Positions 25,097 to 36,900 of a stretch of DNA of 64,000 nt are shown here, piece after piece; position 1 is the first letter of the stretch; the number at the start of each line of letters is the position of its first letter. A model generated the notes under the pieces. That model was not told where the DNA came from and searched no databases. It was given only the letters and a program-made list of their open reading frames with translations. This DNA is from Cenococcum geophilum 1.58 (Eukaryota; Ascomycota; Dothideomycetes; Gloniales; Gloniaceae): NCBI GenBank assembly GCA_001692895.1, contig KV748229.1, positions 743,112 through 807,111 on the forward strand, in the 5' to 3' direction. The position numbers and the translations under genes are program-made.

Positions 25097-27149
25097 GGCT
25101 CCTATTTTAAAGTATATCTTAAAATCTACTTCTATAAGCTAAGGGTATCTAAAAATAAGGTTATAACCTATAAAGTTAGCCACCTAAAAGGGTTATAGGC
25201 TAACTACCTTAGTACGGTTATATATGTCGGCCACTAATACTATAAGCTTATAGGTATTATATAGTTTAATCCAATACTTATCTAGAAAGCCTATAATAGG
25301 TTTCCGCCACCTTTACAATAGGATAAGTTTATACTCTTTTACTAAATTATATTATATAAGATTAATTTTAGCGCCGCTATTATATAGTACTTAGAATTAA
25401 TATATCTTGCCTATAGGGTGTACCGTTTCTAGCTTAATAGTAATATAAAAAATCTCTCCTTCCGTATCTTACCCTAGTTATAGCTAAAAAGAGGTCCGCA
25501 ACTAGGGCTTTTCTTTTTTTAGATTATTAGTGCGGTTATTACCTTACTTATTTTTCTAATAGAATCTACCCTTAGAGTTTTCTCTTAACTTTTTAAAGTG
25601 TTTCTATAAAGGTGCTAAATAGGTGTTAAGTTAGCCTTTAAAGTCTTTTCTATTACTTAAGGCCCCTAACTTTAACCCTTTTAAAGTTCTCTTTAAGAAC
25701 GGCTTCTTTAAAGATTAGATCTGCCCTATATTACTATTAGAGTACCTATACTTCTAGTAACCCCTTAGCTTTTTACTAAAAGAGGTCTGGTTTCTTACTA
25801 TATCTTTAGTATTTAAAACTACTCGTTTAAAATCCGTATATATAGTAATCCGCAATAGGGCTTCTACACGCTTTATTTTATTATAAATTACTAGCTTATT
25901 ATAACCTAGATAAACCTAATCTTCTCCTTTTTATAAATACTACCATCTTTATTTTTAAAGGGCTTTAGATCTATCTATTAAGTATAAGTTTCTATAAAGT
26001 TTATAAACTAGCGAAAGCTATAGCGGTTAAGCTATATCCTATTTTAGAATAGCTCTATATTATTATATTATATAATATATGGATCTTAAGTCCAGTTCTT
26101 TAAAAAGGGTTATAGCTATGGCTATATAGTAATTTGCTCTTCATTAAGCTAATTAAGTGTAATCTAGTTTAGTAATTAGTCTTTAATCTTGCTAATAATC
26201 TAGCGTATATACTCTTTAGTATTATCTCGTATTATTAGCATCTTAAAGAAGTTATTTACCTTATAAACCTAATCGTCTAGCTGCTAGGCGTTAGGTCTAT
26301 AGCGAAGTTCTAAACTACTAAAGGTTTTAGCCAGTTAGTCTATATTCTTTTTCCATTTATAGCGTAAATAACTCTCTAAGTCTTCTGTACCTCTTTAGGT
26401 AAGTACTAAATAGCCCCTAAAAAGCCCTTAGCCTTAGCTAGATTATAAAAGATTTTATTTAGCCTAGATTAAGTTCTATTAGATTTAAACCTGCCCTTAA
26501 AGGTTTCTAATATATTTATTAATAGCTTCTTTCTATATAACTTCTAAAAGCCTTACAGCAGCTTCCTAATATCTATCTTAAAGAGAATTAGTTTGGGGCT
26601 CTTAACTTTCTAACCTTAGCCTTAGGGAAGCTCCGGCTATAAAGGTAGTATTAGTATTAATAGCTAGTATAGATTTCCTAACGAGGCTTAGGTCTTAAGT
26701 TAGTAATTAGGTTAAATTACCTAAAGGGGTAGGCCCGCTTATCTTATAAGCAGTCTATATACCACTACTATACTAATTATAGGCCGGTAGTCTTCTGGGA
26801 GGGTTCTGGTTAGGTCCTTAGTTAAATATACTAGTGTATTCCTTTAGTATTTCTAGCTTAGGGGAAGGTCTTAGAGTTACCCCTAGCACTTAACCTTTTA
26901 ATTAGCCTAGGTAGGGCTAAAGGGGTTTTAGTTACTTTTTAGTAGCGTTATAACCGTTATAAAGGGTATCTACGCTTTCCTTAGCGGTAACTATAGATAT
27001 GCGAAAGTCTTTAAGCTTCTAGCGTATCTAAGTATTAGGGCTTATTTAGCCGTCTTATCTAGAGGTTTATATTATTACAATCTCTTACTATTAAAGAGAC
27101 CTTCCTATTTTAGCGCAACGGCTTTTTATAAGGTGCTCGCGGAGTTTCC

Positions 27150-28050
27150 ATTTAAGTTATTATAAGATTTTTAAGGGAGGACGGTGGTTATAAATAAAAG
27201 ATATAAATAAACAATCTGATTCTTAAAGCTGACTATCCTTCTAAGAAAGAGTAGAAAGTAGTTAAATATAAGAAGACTTTATAGATAGGGGGCTATAAGG
27301 ACACAGTTGTAAAATAGGGTAGATTAGTAAGAGAGACAAATCCTTAAGAAGGTAAGGCCTCTAGGATTGTAGAGACTATATACTATAAGTATATACCTCC
27401 GGCACGTAACTAGTAATTATCTAAGGGGCGTTTAGGGATTGTCCTAAGGGCAACCTAAAGTGTCTGCAATAATATCCCTTATACTAATATTATAGATTCT
27501 AATTCTAATTTAAAGCCTTTTATACTAAATATTTTTAATACCTAATAACTAAATCGCTATATAGCTAGAATTAAAGTCTACTACCCTAACTTAATTAAAT
27601 ACACGTATAAGAAGAGGTATAACTATATATTAAAACCCCTCCCCTAATAGGCGGAGGTGGTGCGGCTATAGTAGCGACGTCTAATATAATTAATTAACTG
27701 CGTTATTGCCTACTTGGTTTGGACGTATAATAACGCAATAGCTTAGCGTTAAGTAAAAGGAGGGAGGGGAGAAAGGGGAGGATATTAGGGGTGGCTTAGC
27801 CACTATAAGAAGGTTATAATATTAGTATAGTATTAAACTTTAAAAATTATATCCTGGGAGCTTAATTAATAACCCCTATATAAAATGTTAACAATATTTA
27901 ATTATAGAGCTTTAAACTAGTAGATCTTTTAGGAATACCTATTATAAGTAGCTCTAAGTATAAAATCTAGAATATTTAGTAGTAGTATAAGTATAAAATA
28001 GGGTATATATTTGCGCTTCTAAATATTATTATATAACGCAATTTTTAGGT
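27150..28050. other. Unassigned RIP-degraded sequence
   Basis: No recognisable domain. A plus-strand frame broken mainly by TAA/TAG is visible at about 27,530-27,760 (RYIAKIKVYYPNLIKYTYKK) but matches nothing I know. The segment around 27,860-27,970 resembles 29,660-29,775 (both contain a 'tacaagtagctctaggta'-like block), so these flanks of the tandem array are themselves an old duplication. Confidence 0.35.
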
Positions 28051-28356
28051 AATAAAAACTTGCTATTAATATTGCTTAACTAATATCTACTAGAGGTTCC
28101 TCTATCTTTTCTATCTTCTCTCTTACTAGTCTCCTTATCCAATACTATTTATATTACTACGTTAGCTAATAAATCCCTTAGTAGAGACTAAGGAGTATTA
28201 AAGTATATCTAGCTCCTATAAAAAGAAAAGAAAAGAGGGAGGTATAAAGGAGGGAGTATTTACAAATAAGAGGAGGCCTATAAGTATAAAAGATTAGGCA
28301 GCTATAATATAGCTATTAACGTTACTCGACTAATACCTACTAAAGGCTCCTCTGTC

Positions 28357-28897
28357 TATCGGCAAAATATAGTCCCCTCTCAATGGCCTCAATGGTCGGT
28401 CGTTGGCGCAATTGGTGCGCAGTTAAGGGCATTTGGCAACTCGGCCGACAAGCCTATGTCGTGTTTTTTTGACACGCAATTGACGCGCAATCGGCGCGCA
28501 ATCTGCGCAATTTGCAATTTCATTATTTTACCTCTTACTTATAAAAATATTAAAGTCTTTTAAATAAGACTCCCCTTAGGTAAACTTTTTATAAAAAAAA
28601 AATTATTACGTAATTATTTTTTTATAGCGTTGCTAAGGGGCTTACTAGAGCCTAAGCGAAAATAAGCGAAAATTAGAAAATTAAAAAATCTGTTAAGTTA
28701 CGCGCAGGTTAACTGTCAAATGCGCTAATTGCACAGGTTGGGTAGGCTCTATGCAGGCTGCGCGTCAAAAACGTCAAATACGTCAACGACGTACGCGACG
28801 TCGACTGCAACCATTTGGCGCCCAATTGACCTATTTGGCAGTATTTGATTTCACTTGACGGGTAGTGTGAATCTCAGCCTGCGGATATTTTCCCGAT
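28357..28897. mobile_element. MITE-2 (541 bp) in copy 2 of the tandem array
   Basis: Terminal inverted repeats ATCGGCAAAATAT (left, from 28,358) and ATATTTTCCCGAT (right, ending 28,897) match at 12 of 13 positions. The trinucleotide GTC flanks both sides (28,354-28,356 and 28,898-28,900), and the uninterrupted third copy of the array has a single GTC at this point (…ccGTCctt…). The outer 150-180 bp on each side are GC-rich and unmutated. The centre (28,540-28,700) is AT-rich with a long imperfect hairpin whose stem is CCCCTTAG/CTAAGGGG. No ORF is present. The mobilising family is unknown; a 3-bp duplication would fit PIF/Harbinger or CACTA. Confidence 0.78.
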
Positions 28898-29062
28898 GTC
28901 CTTTTTATCTTCCCTCTTACCTATCTCCTTATCTAATACCGTCTATATTATTATATTAACTAATAAATCCCTTAGTGGAGACTAAGGAGTATTAAAGTAC
29001 ATTTAGCTCCTATAAGAGAGAAAAGAAGGAAAAAGGAAGATATAGAGGAGGGAGTATTATAG

Positions 29063-29211
29063 AGAAGTTGTTACGACCTTGCGCTACCTATACGGCAGGT
29101 ATAGGTTAAAGAGCTTATAAGGTATTCTAACCGGCAGCCCGTCCAGTCGCAAGACACTACTACTACCTTTTTAGTAATTTGTATGGTTAAGTGGGTTAGG
29201 CTTAGGCATAA
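29063..29211. mobile_element. Short 149-bp insertion in copy 2 of the tandem array
   Basis: Copy 2 has 149 extra bases relative to copies 1 and 3, flanked by TATAG on both sides (29,058-29,062 and 29,212-29,216). The insert is only lightly mutated (ttgttacgaccttgcg near its left end, gtccagtcgcaagac near its middle). No clear terminal inverted repeat was found. A 5-bp duplication suggests an LTR-type or integrase-mediated event, but the class is undetermined. Confidence 0.6.
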
Positions 29212-29490
29212 TATAGGAGGAGACCTATAAGTATAGGAGATTAGGTAGCTATAATATAGCCATTAATATTACTTAACTAATACCTACTAAAGGCCCTTCC
29301 GTCCTTCCTATCTTCTCCCTCGCCTATCCCCTCATCTAATACTATCTATATTACTATATTGACTAATAAATCCCTTAGTAGAGACTAAGGAAAAGTATTA
29401 AGGCACCTTTAGCTTCTATAAGGAAGAAAAAAAGAAGAAGAAAAGGTATAAAGGAGGGAGTATTTATAGACGGAAGGAGGCCTTGTAAGT

Positions 29491-30440
29491 ATATAATTTA
29501 GTAAATACTAATAGTATAAGATTCTTATATAAGATAGGCTTAATTACTTACCAAAATATAGGGTATCTCTATTACTATAGTGGCTATTATAATAGTAAAG
29601 ACGCCTTAAATATTTAATAATCTAGACTTTAAATTACTAAAATCTAAATTTTTATTATAGGGCGTGTAATTAATAATCCTTAATAATAGCTGTAACTATA
29701 TCTAATTTTTAATTTATAAATTAGCAGATCTATAAGTAATAGTTATTACAAGTAGCTCTAGGTATGGTATATATATAAAATCTTAACCATAGTATAAAGA
29801 AGTCGTGGCTGCTAATATATAGTCCTAAGTAGCATTATATAATAGAATTAGTTAGTACAGTTATATAGAAAGAAAACTAGAAATTAATTAGGGAAAAAGG
29901 ACTTAAAAATTAACCACCCCTTACTAATCTTATTAATATTAGAGGTATAGCCAAGCCTGCTTATAGAGGGCTTCACTAAATATATATTAAACACCTTATA
30001 TAGCCGCTATGGTAACTAAGTAAGGCTATAAGGCTAAAAAGAGTGTTCTTAATTAGGAATTATTATAATTATCTATATATTCTTAAAGGTTATATAACTT
30101 ATTATATAAGTAACATTTCCGCCCTTTAAAAAAACTTATAAATTTTTAAAAATTAATTAACGCTATAGACAGTAGTGATATTAATCTAGTAATACTGACA
30201 ATTCTCCCTATATACTATTATATATATATAACAGCTCTAAAAGCGGTAAGAAGGTAGAATATATAAGGTGGGTTAAATTTTAGAAAATTGGATTTCGTGG
30301 TTAAGCCGTTTAAAAGTTAGAAAACCAAGATAATTACTATATTCTCCGCTTGCCTCTAAGCTAGTATATAATTTCCTATTTAGGAAAAGTCATTTATAAA
30401 TAGTTACTACTGTCTCTATATAAAATCTCCTTATTATATC
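29491..30440. other. Unassigned RIP-degraded sequence downstream of the Helitron helicase
   Basis: Very AT-rich, no gene recognised. It lies on the 3' side of the minus-strand Helitron and may hold its 3' terminus. I could not identify a convincing CTRR end with a subterminal hairpin in the mutated sequence. Confidence 0.35.
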
Positions 30441-31808
30441 TCTTTAGTCTTACTTATAGATAATTAAAATTATTCTATATTAAACCCATATTTAAATATA
30501 AGCCCTAAAAGCTTTTTAACTTATAAGATTACTATATAGGTTAGCCCAGCTATCTTATCCTTTCCCTTAATATTTAAAACTACCTAGTTAAGTATTAGGC
30601 CCTAGCTTTTATATATAGTAAAAGTAAAAGCTAAAGTAAAAAGAAATTAACGCCGTAAGCAAAAACCTTTTATATCCTCCTATTTATAAAATATAGAAAA
30701 TATAGAAATAACTTTCTTATTATCCTACTAAGTAAATAGGGTAGGTTTATTATATCTATCTACCGTGACTAGTAATAACTAAGGCTGATCCTTTTTAATA
30801 TCTATATATCCCTTCTATATAATATCTTTAACTATACTAGTAATACCATTTAATAAGCCTAGTTTAATCCAAATATTATATATTGGTATTACTTTTATAT
30901 TAATACATAGGGCTAGATTCTCTATAGTATTACACTAATTAGGCGTAACTTCCCACGCACCTATAATAGTGCTAACTAACTTAATAGCTATTACTGGCTA
31001 TAAAAGGTTATAAAGCTAAATAGTATTATACTTATCTATTATAGCGCGTATACTATATAGCCAAATTATATTATTAAAGTCCGTAACCTTATTAGTAGAT
31101 AGGCCTTACTTATATTTAGTTAAAAAAAGCTTTTAGGTTGAATTACTTATAGAATTACTACATAGCTTTATAAGGGCGGTCCTAAATATAAAGCTCTTAG
31201 TATTATTACCACCCTACCACATAACTTAATCTAGGACGGCTACTTAGTTAATCGCCTTATAGGCTCTCTTTTTATAGCTAGCAAGCTCTAATAGCCTAGT
31301 AGGCAAATTGCTATATAAGGCCGCCTAACCTATAGGGGGGAGCTAATAGAAATCGCCTACTAGCAAGATATTTAAGCCTCTAAAGTAGTTATTATTACGC
31401 GTATAGTAGATTTAATAGGGGCGATAATTAATCTAGGCTAGATATACTTGCCTAATTATAGATTTCTTATTAAGAATAAAATAGTAAATATCCTTAAAAG
31501 CTTATTATAGATGCATAAGGCTAGTAGTAGGCAATTCTTTAAATGGATAATTTACTAGTAACCTTAATAGATTATATATAGTTCTGCCATCAATACTAAA
31601 GGCGGCTACTCTAGTAGGGGCGGCTTAAGCTAATAGTAACGGCTTACTATTAGCCCTTACTATATTATAGAACGTAGTAAAAAAGATAGTAATAAGATGC
31701 GATTTACCAGTTCCTACCTCTCTATTAACGTTAATCTATATTAGGGGGGGTGCTAAGGCCCACTTAAATCTGCCTACAGTAATTAACTATAATATTATAA
31801 ATATAACG
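30440..31808 (-). pseudogene. Helitron PIF1-like helicase domain relic
   Basis: Read on the minus strand with RIP stops taken as Gln. Walker A is REVGTGKSHLI at about 31,695-31,725. A motif LLAQAAPTRVAAFSIDGRTI follows near 31,600. Walker B and motif III are NILLVGDFYQLPPIGQ at about 31,325-31,375. A VLDQVMWQGG stretch lies near 31,200. The C-terminal TIYKSQGLILNQ (ancestrally TIHKSQGxTLD; His now Tyr) lies at about 30,575-30,615. This set and order is diagnostic of PIF1-family helicases as carried by Helitrons. The helicase would unwind donor DNA during rolling-circle transposition in the nucleus; this copy has many stops. Confidence 0.85.
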
Positions 31809-32033
31809 TATAAGGTAAGGATATGGATAGGGAGTCCAATAATAGAACAATAGGTATATTATATAGACAGAGACGAATCCTTAAGGGAAAAGGAGAAGTC
31901 TGTGTGCGAGGTAGGAAGGGTTTTCCCTAGGTATATATAGAGCACGTGCCTTATGGGTAAGTCACCCCTAGGTTGCCCTAGGGTCGCCTATACCTTGCGG
32001 CTATATAACTATCTACTTAGGTTTTACCTAATA
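31809..32033 (-). repeat. G5 3' LTR
   Basis: 225 bp, matching 38,262-38,480. On the plus strand it starts TATAAGGTAAGG and ends TTTTACCTAATA; ancestral TG…CA ends are both changed to TA. The inverted repeat TGTAAGGTAA/TTACCTAACA is still visible allowing for RIP. Confidence 0.92.
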
Positions 32034-32849
32034 ATGCCCCCCCTTTTAAAAAGGGTCGTTCCCAATCCTTTATATACTTAAGCCTTAATAAAACCCCATA
32101 AAAAACCTTAGTAAGGAAAAAATTTAGAGGAAAAAGAGCGTTTTAATTTTGCGTATAGAGAGACGGGTAGTATATATGCGCGGCGCGAAGATATTAAAAA
32201 ACTTTAACCACCAGTCAAAGTTGTCTAATTAGTTAGATTTACCTTGCTAAAACTCCCCCGCATTTAACTAAGCTAGTAGCGATTTTATATACCCGGTATA
32301 GAAAATCCTAATTAGTCTATTTAATAGGTAGAGCTAGTAAAGCTTAATACTGTTACCTAAATTTAGTAGACTAGAAATATTCTAAAGCTCGCTTATATAG
32401 GTAGGTCGCTAGTACCTTATAGGTAAGTTATAGGTTATTTATATACAGCCAGATTAGGACGGTAAGGCTATATACCTATTAGACCCGCTACTAACCTATA
32501 CTTTAGCCTTATGCGTTATCTATATAGCATATATATAGAATAGTATATAAGTTATTAATACAGGTTACTACCAGTAGGTCACTAGCAGGTTATAAACCCC
32601 GGTTAAATAGACCCTAGTTATAGACGGGCCTATTCTCTAATATATAAACAATCTACTTAGCTAGCATAGAGTAACGGACTAGGTCTAAAAAGGGTACTTT
32701 CTAAATTAAAGTTGCAGTTCTTATAGCAATTGTTACTTGTTCTTTAATCTCTTAGGATATCCTTTACTCCACTTTAATACAGGTTATATTTTAATAGCGG
32801 CGCTTACTTTTCGCCTACGCTTTAGCTATAAGGCTAGGGTATCCCACTT

Positions 32850-35800
32850 GCGGTACTTATCTAGCAGTTATTAACAATTCTTAAGTTCTATCTTATATTT
32901 CCATTTATTATACTTATTTAACTATCCTAGCCATTTAATAAGGTACTGTAGTTATCTAGCATAATCCTAGTAGGCAACAATTACTTCTACTTCCTAACTA
33001 CCTTCCTTAAGCTCTTTTACTACCGGGGGTTAAAACCTAGGGCGTAACCTATAGGGCTCTAGTAGGGAGATATAGAAGACTAGGTAGAGCTATATTATAG
33101 TAAGTAGGAGCTCTAGCTTATATACTTACTACCCTATACGCTTTAGAATCTAAAACGGTCCTATAAACTTATAGTTAAGCTTTTTATAGAGACGTTTTAT
33201 ATAGATGTTCTTAGAGAAAAGCAGGACTTATTTACTAATAGTAAAGTGTTTAGCTAGGTGGTAACAATTATAGTATTTTATTTAAAGCTTTTAGGCGTGC
33301 ATTATTAACGCCGCCGCTACCTTATATATAAGGCGCAGGCATTATAAATACGTCTTTATAAGTTAGACATTCGTTAACTTAGATCCCTCTCTACCTTACT
33401 AGGCGTCTTAGATGCTATCTAGAACTCTATTTAGGATATTTAGTAGCTAGCTATAGGCGAGCTTAATAGGGGAACGCTTTATTATAGTATAGACCTTAGA
33501 GTTATAGGCAAAGGCTGCTTCTTTAAGTAGGGAGGCCTAATTAGACTGTTCCCAGTTTATAAATATATATAGGTATACCTTAAGCTCCTAGTTCTAACGC
33601 TTTATCTAACTATCTATCTATAAATAAAATATAGTACTAAGTTTACGTTAAACGCGGAGATAGTAGCATATAGTGCTCTAGTACTCGCTTATAAATACAC
33701 TACCCCTATTAACGATAATATTGTTTAGAGGTCCTATTTACGCAAAAACTCTAAATAAGAGTTCTACAAGTTGCGTAGCATTAATTATCTTACGCACTAA
33801 ATAATAGCGTACTAGCTTTGTAAAATAGTCTATAAGGACAAAAATAAAGTTATACTCTGCACTATTAGAAGTCTTAAACTCTAGGAGATCTATAATAAAG
33901 TTAAGTAAATAATACCGCTAGGCTTAAGTAGGGGCCTAAAGAGGCTATAGCTTACTATAGGGTTTATAGCGGAGCGATTTAGAGCGTTAACAGGCATTAT
34001 AATTATCTAGATATTTATAAAGGTCCTAGGTAAGGCCGTTCTAAATATACTTTTGCGCAATTACCTTAAAGGTATAGTTAAAACTATAATGGCCGCCTAT
34101 AGGATTGTTATAATTCCACTTAAGGATCTCCTATTATAATAGTATGCAATTCGGCACCTAGACCTTATTATTTTACCTTAAAAGTCCTTAATTATTAAGG
34201 GTATAGTCCTTATTACCAGTAGAAACTTATTTCTAAGTTAACTAATTATATATAGAGCGTATAAAGGCGTCCCTTTTTTATACTCCATAAATAAAATTAA
34301 CTAATAACTTAGGGGGGTATTCTATAAATGCCGTTTCGGCTAAAGCAGCTACTATTACCTCTTACTATAGCACGAGACTCTGCGTAAAGTTAGTGCTAGT
34401 AAAGTAACGTATAATATATAGGTAACTTACTAAGTTGTTATAGGGGACCGTAGCCTAGGCCAAGGGGTCTTCCCTAGGGTTAAGCGCTATTAAGTTAGTT
34501 AAAGTAGTCTTAGAAAGAATAGTAGGACGCTCTAGTTCGCCGGCGCTAAGTTTATAAGAGTCACTTATATACTACACGTATACTACTTACTAGTTTAGTA
34601 TAGTAGCACTAGGGCCGCCTACAAGGCCTATAACCTATAACTTTTACTATAATATAGGCAGTATAGCATTAAGGAGTGTCCTCTTACTACTATCTTTAAA
34701 GCCTTTAGCATAATCCAGGCGCCAAAATAGTATATTAGCGGGATTTGCTTTACCTAGCTTATATTTAATCTTAAAATTAAACTTAACTAGTTCCTTAGCG
34801 TACCGGGCCTAGTAAGTAAATAAGCTTTTAGTAGTTATAAAGTACCTAAGATTATTATAATCGCAGAGCACGCGCGTTATATACACGGCGTATTTAAGGT
34901 AATAACGCCACGTCTTAAAGCACTACACTATAGTAAGTAGTTCCTTATTATATGTATTATACTATACTTCTAGGCCAGTAAGCTTTTAACTACAATAAGC
35001 AATTAGGTACTAGTAGAGTTAATCTCCCTACCCTAAAGGCTATAGAAGTATACTACTATAAGCGTAATTAAAAGCGTTAGTAATTACCATTAGGGTTAAA
35101 GTGGCGAAGTAGAGGAGCCTATATAAACGTAACGCATAGCTTATAAAACGCCTACTGCGCGTCATTAGGCTAGGACTAAGGTTAATACTATTTAGTAGGC
35201 CCTTTTAACTTACGCTTTTACTTCTTCTCCCCATCTAACGTTAGGTTATAATTTACCTATATAAAATATGCGTATAGGGGGTATATGGTATCTAAGTAGT
35301 TCTAAATAAATCGCCTATAAAAGTTAGTAAAGCTAAGGAAAACCTAGATATCCCTATAGGACTTAGGCTTAGGCCATTCCTTAATAGCTTTTATATGGTT
35401 AGGGTCCATTATAATACCCCTAGGGGTAATAATAAAGCCTAGGAACTTAATATTCTTAATATAAAAGATATATTTTAATAGTTTGGCGTATAGGCCCTAA
35501 GCGCGGAGCTATTGCAGTACCTACTTAACGTGCTTAACGCGCTTATCCTTATTATTTAAGTTAATAAAAATATTATCTAGGTAAACTATATAGATAGTAT
35601 CCACTAAGGTTCCTAGAGCTTTATAAATATAGCTCTAAAATATTATAGGGGTATTAGTAAGACTAAAGGGCATTACTAAGTACTTAAAGTAACTATAGCA
35701 TGTCTTAAATGCGGTCTTCTATTTATCTCCCTTTTTAATATAAATCTTATAGTACGTATTACGAAGATCTAGCTTTATAAATATCTTTATATAACTAAGC

Positions 35801-36900
35801 CTATTAAAGAGTTCGCTAACTAGTAGTAGAGGGTACTGGTTCTTAATCGTGATCTTATTTAGGCGTCTATAGTCAACATATAGCCGCATTATACCGTCTA
35901 CTTTCAGCATAAAGAGGATGGGCGCTTTAGTAGGTAACTTGCTAGGCCTAATCTAGCCCTTTTTAAGAGCACTATTTAGGTACTCTTATAAGATCTACAA
36001 CTCTTTCTATAAGAGGTTATAGAGGGGCATTTATAGTAGCATCCTGCCTTCTTCTAAATCAATCGCGTGGTTATACTTAGAGTTCTGCAGTAATATGCTT
36101 ACTAGCTTATTAAAAAAACATTAATTTCCTCCTTATATATATCTAGTAGGCTAGGGGCTACGGAGGTTAAAGTAACTATTATATAGTAGTGTGTTTCCGG
36201 GAGCTAGTAAAGAAAAGGGTGTATCCAATATACGTTTCGTAGGTATACTCGCACTAAGAGTATATATAGCTCTACTATAGTATACTTAATAGTTTCGGGT
36301 TTTTAATTACCTCCCCCTTACGTATAGGTAATCTGCGCTAGTACTAGAGGGTCTTTACAGGTACTTACTGCTAGTAACGGCAGGTCCTCTACTATATTTA
36401 TAACCGGTATCTCTATATCTAGAGGGTCTGTATAGGTACTTACTGCTAGTAATAGCAGGTCCTCTATTATATTTATAACCGGCGTAAAAAAGGAGTCTTC
36501 TAGCTATAGCAAATAAACTATTTTACTAGCCTTAATATCTGCTAGGAGAGCGTTAAGGGTAACTATTTAAAGGCGTTTAGGGTTTAAAGTACCCTAGATA
36601 AACTATCTAGAACGAAAACTAATTAATAAATCTGCTTCCACGAGCTAATCCTATTTAAGAACTATATTATAACTATTAAATAAGCCGCCCTAAAAGGTCT
36701 GCGGGCTAATAGTGCAAGGGGTACCCTAGAAGTCACTAGTAGTGACTATTAGATTATAAGCATCCTAAATTATTATCTAGTTGCTATTAAGGAAATATAT
36801 AATAGGTTTATATAAATATAGCACGTAGTATATAGGTAGGTTAAACCTATAGACAACATCTTAATTAATAAGGTTAATTTAGTACCCATTGTCGTATAAA
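32850..36900 (-). pseudogene. G5 pol relic: RT, RNase H, integrase, chromodomain
   Basis: The RT is unusually clean at 35,719-35,910, where a 63-codon open minus-strand stretch includes LYVDYRRLNKITIKNQYPL and IKLDLRNTYYKIYIKKGDK. The catalytic box Y-L-D-N lies at 35,572-35,583, with the second Asp now Asn. RNase H and integrase occupy about 33,300-35,300. A chromodomain-like segment (QYLIKWLG…NKYNKWKYKIELKNC…) lies at about 32,880-32,990. Frequent TAA/TAG elsewhere make the element inactive. Confidence 0.83.

Larger units (their letters stand above)
15100..27150 (-). mobile_element. G3: Ty3/gypsy chromovirus relic, minus strand, split by G4
   Basis: Minus-strand pol and gag flank element G4. 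Downstream (low-coordinate) parts are the chromodomain at about 15,270-15,430 (KAILYYKSIKNKF followed by a YKVK…EVYLNYYKDILKEY pattern), integrase about 15,950-17,050, RNase H about 17,200-17,800 and RT about 17,900-18,550. The RT reads GAPILFVLKPN and LCVDYYGLNK, then Y-L-N-N-I at 18,100-18,114: both catalytic Asp codons are now Asn. Upstream parts, to the right of G4 at 25,102-27,150, hold the protease and gag region. A polypurine stretch (read on minus) precedes a probable LTR start TGTCTCTTAGATGG at 15,206. No matching second LTR was found near 27 kb, so the 5' end is lost or too diverged. Confidence 0.8.
28050..29490. repeat. Three-copy tandem repeat, unit about 250 bp, with two insertions
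   Basis: Three copies of a unit begin at the anchor 'ctaatacctactaaaggc' at 28,080, 28,330 and 29,277. Units share a purine-rich block ending 'aaaggagggagtattta' and a 'ttagtagagactaaggag' block. Copies 1 and 2 are 250 bp apart. Copies 2 and 3 are 947 bp apart, but removing MITE-2 with its duplication (544 bp) and the 149-bp insertion with its duplication (154 bp) leaves 249 bp. No coding capacity was seen. Confidence 0.82.
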
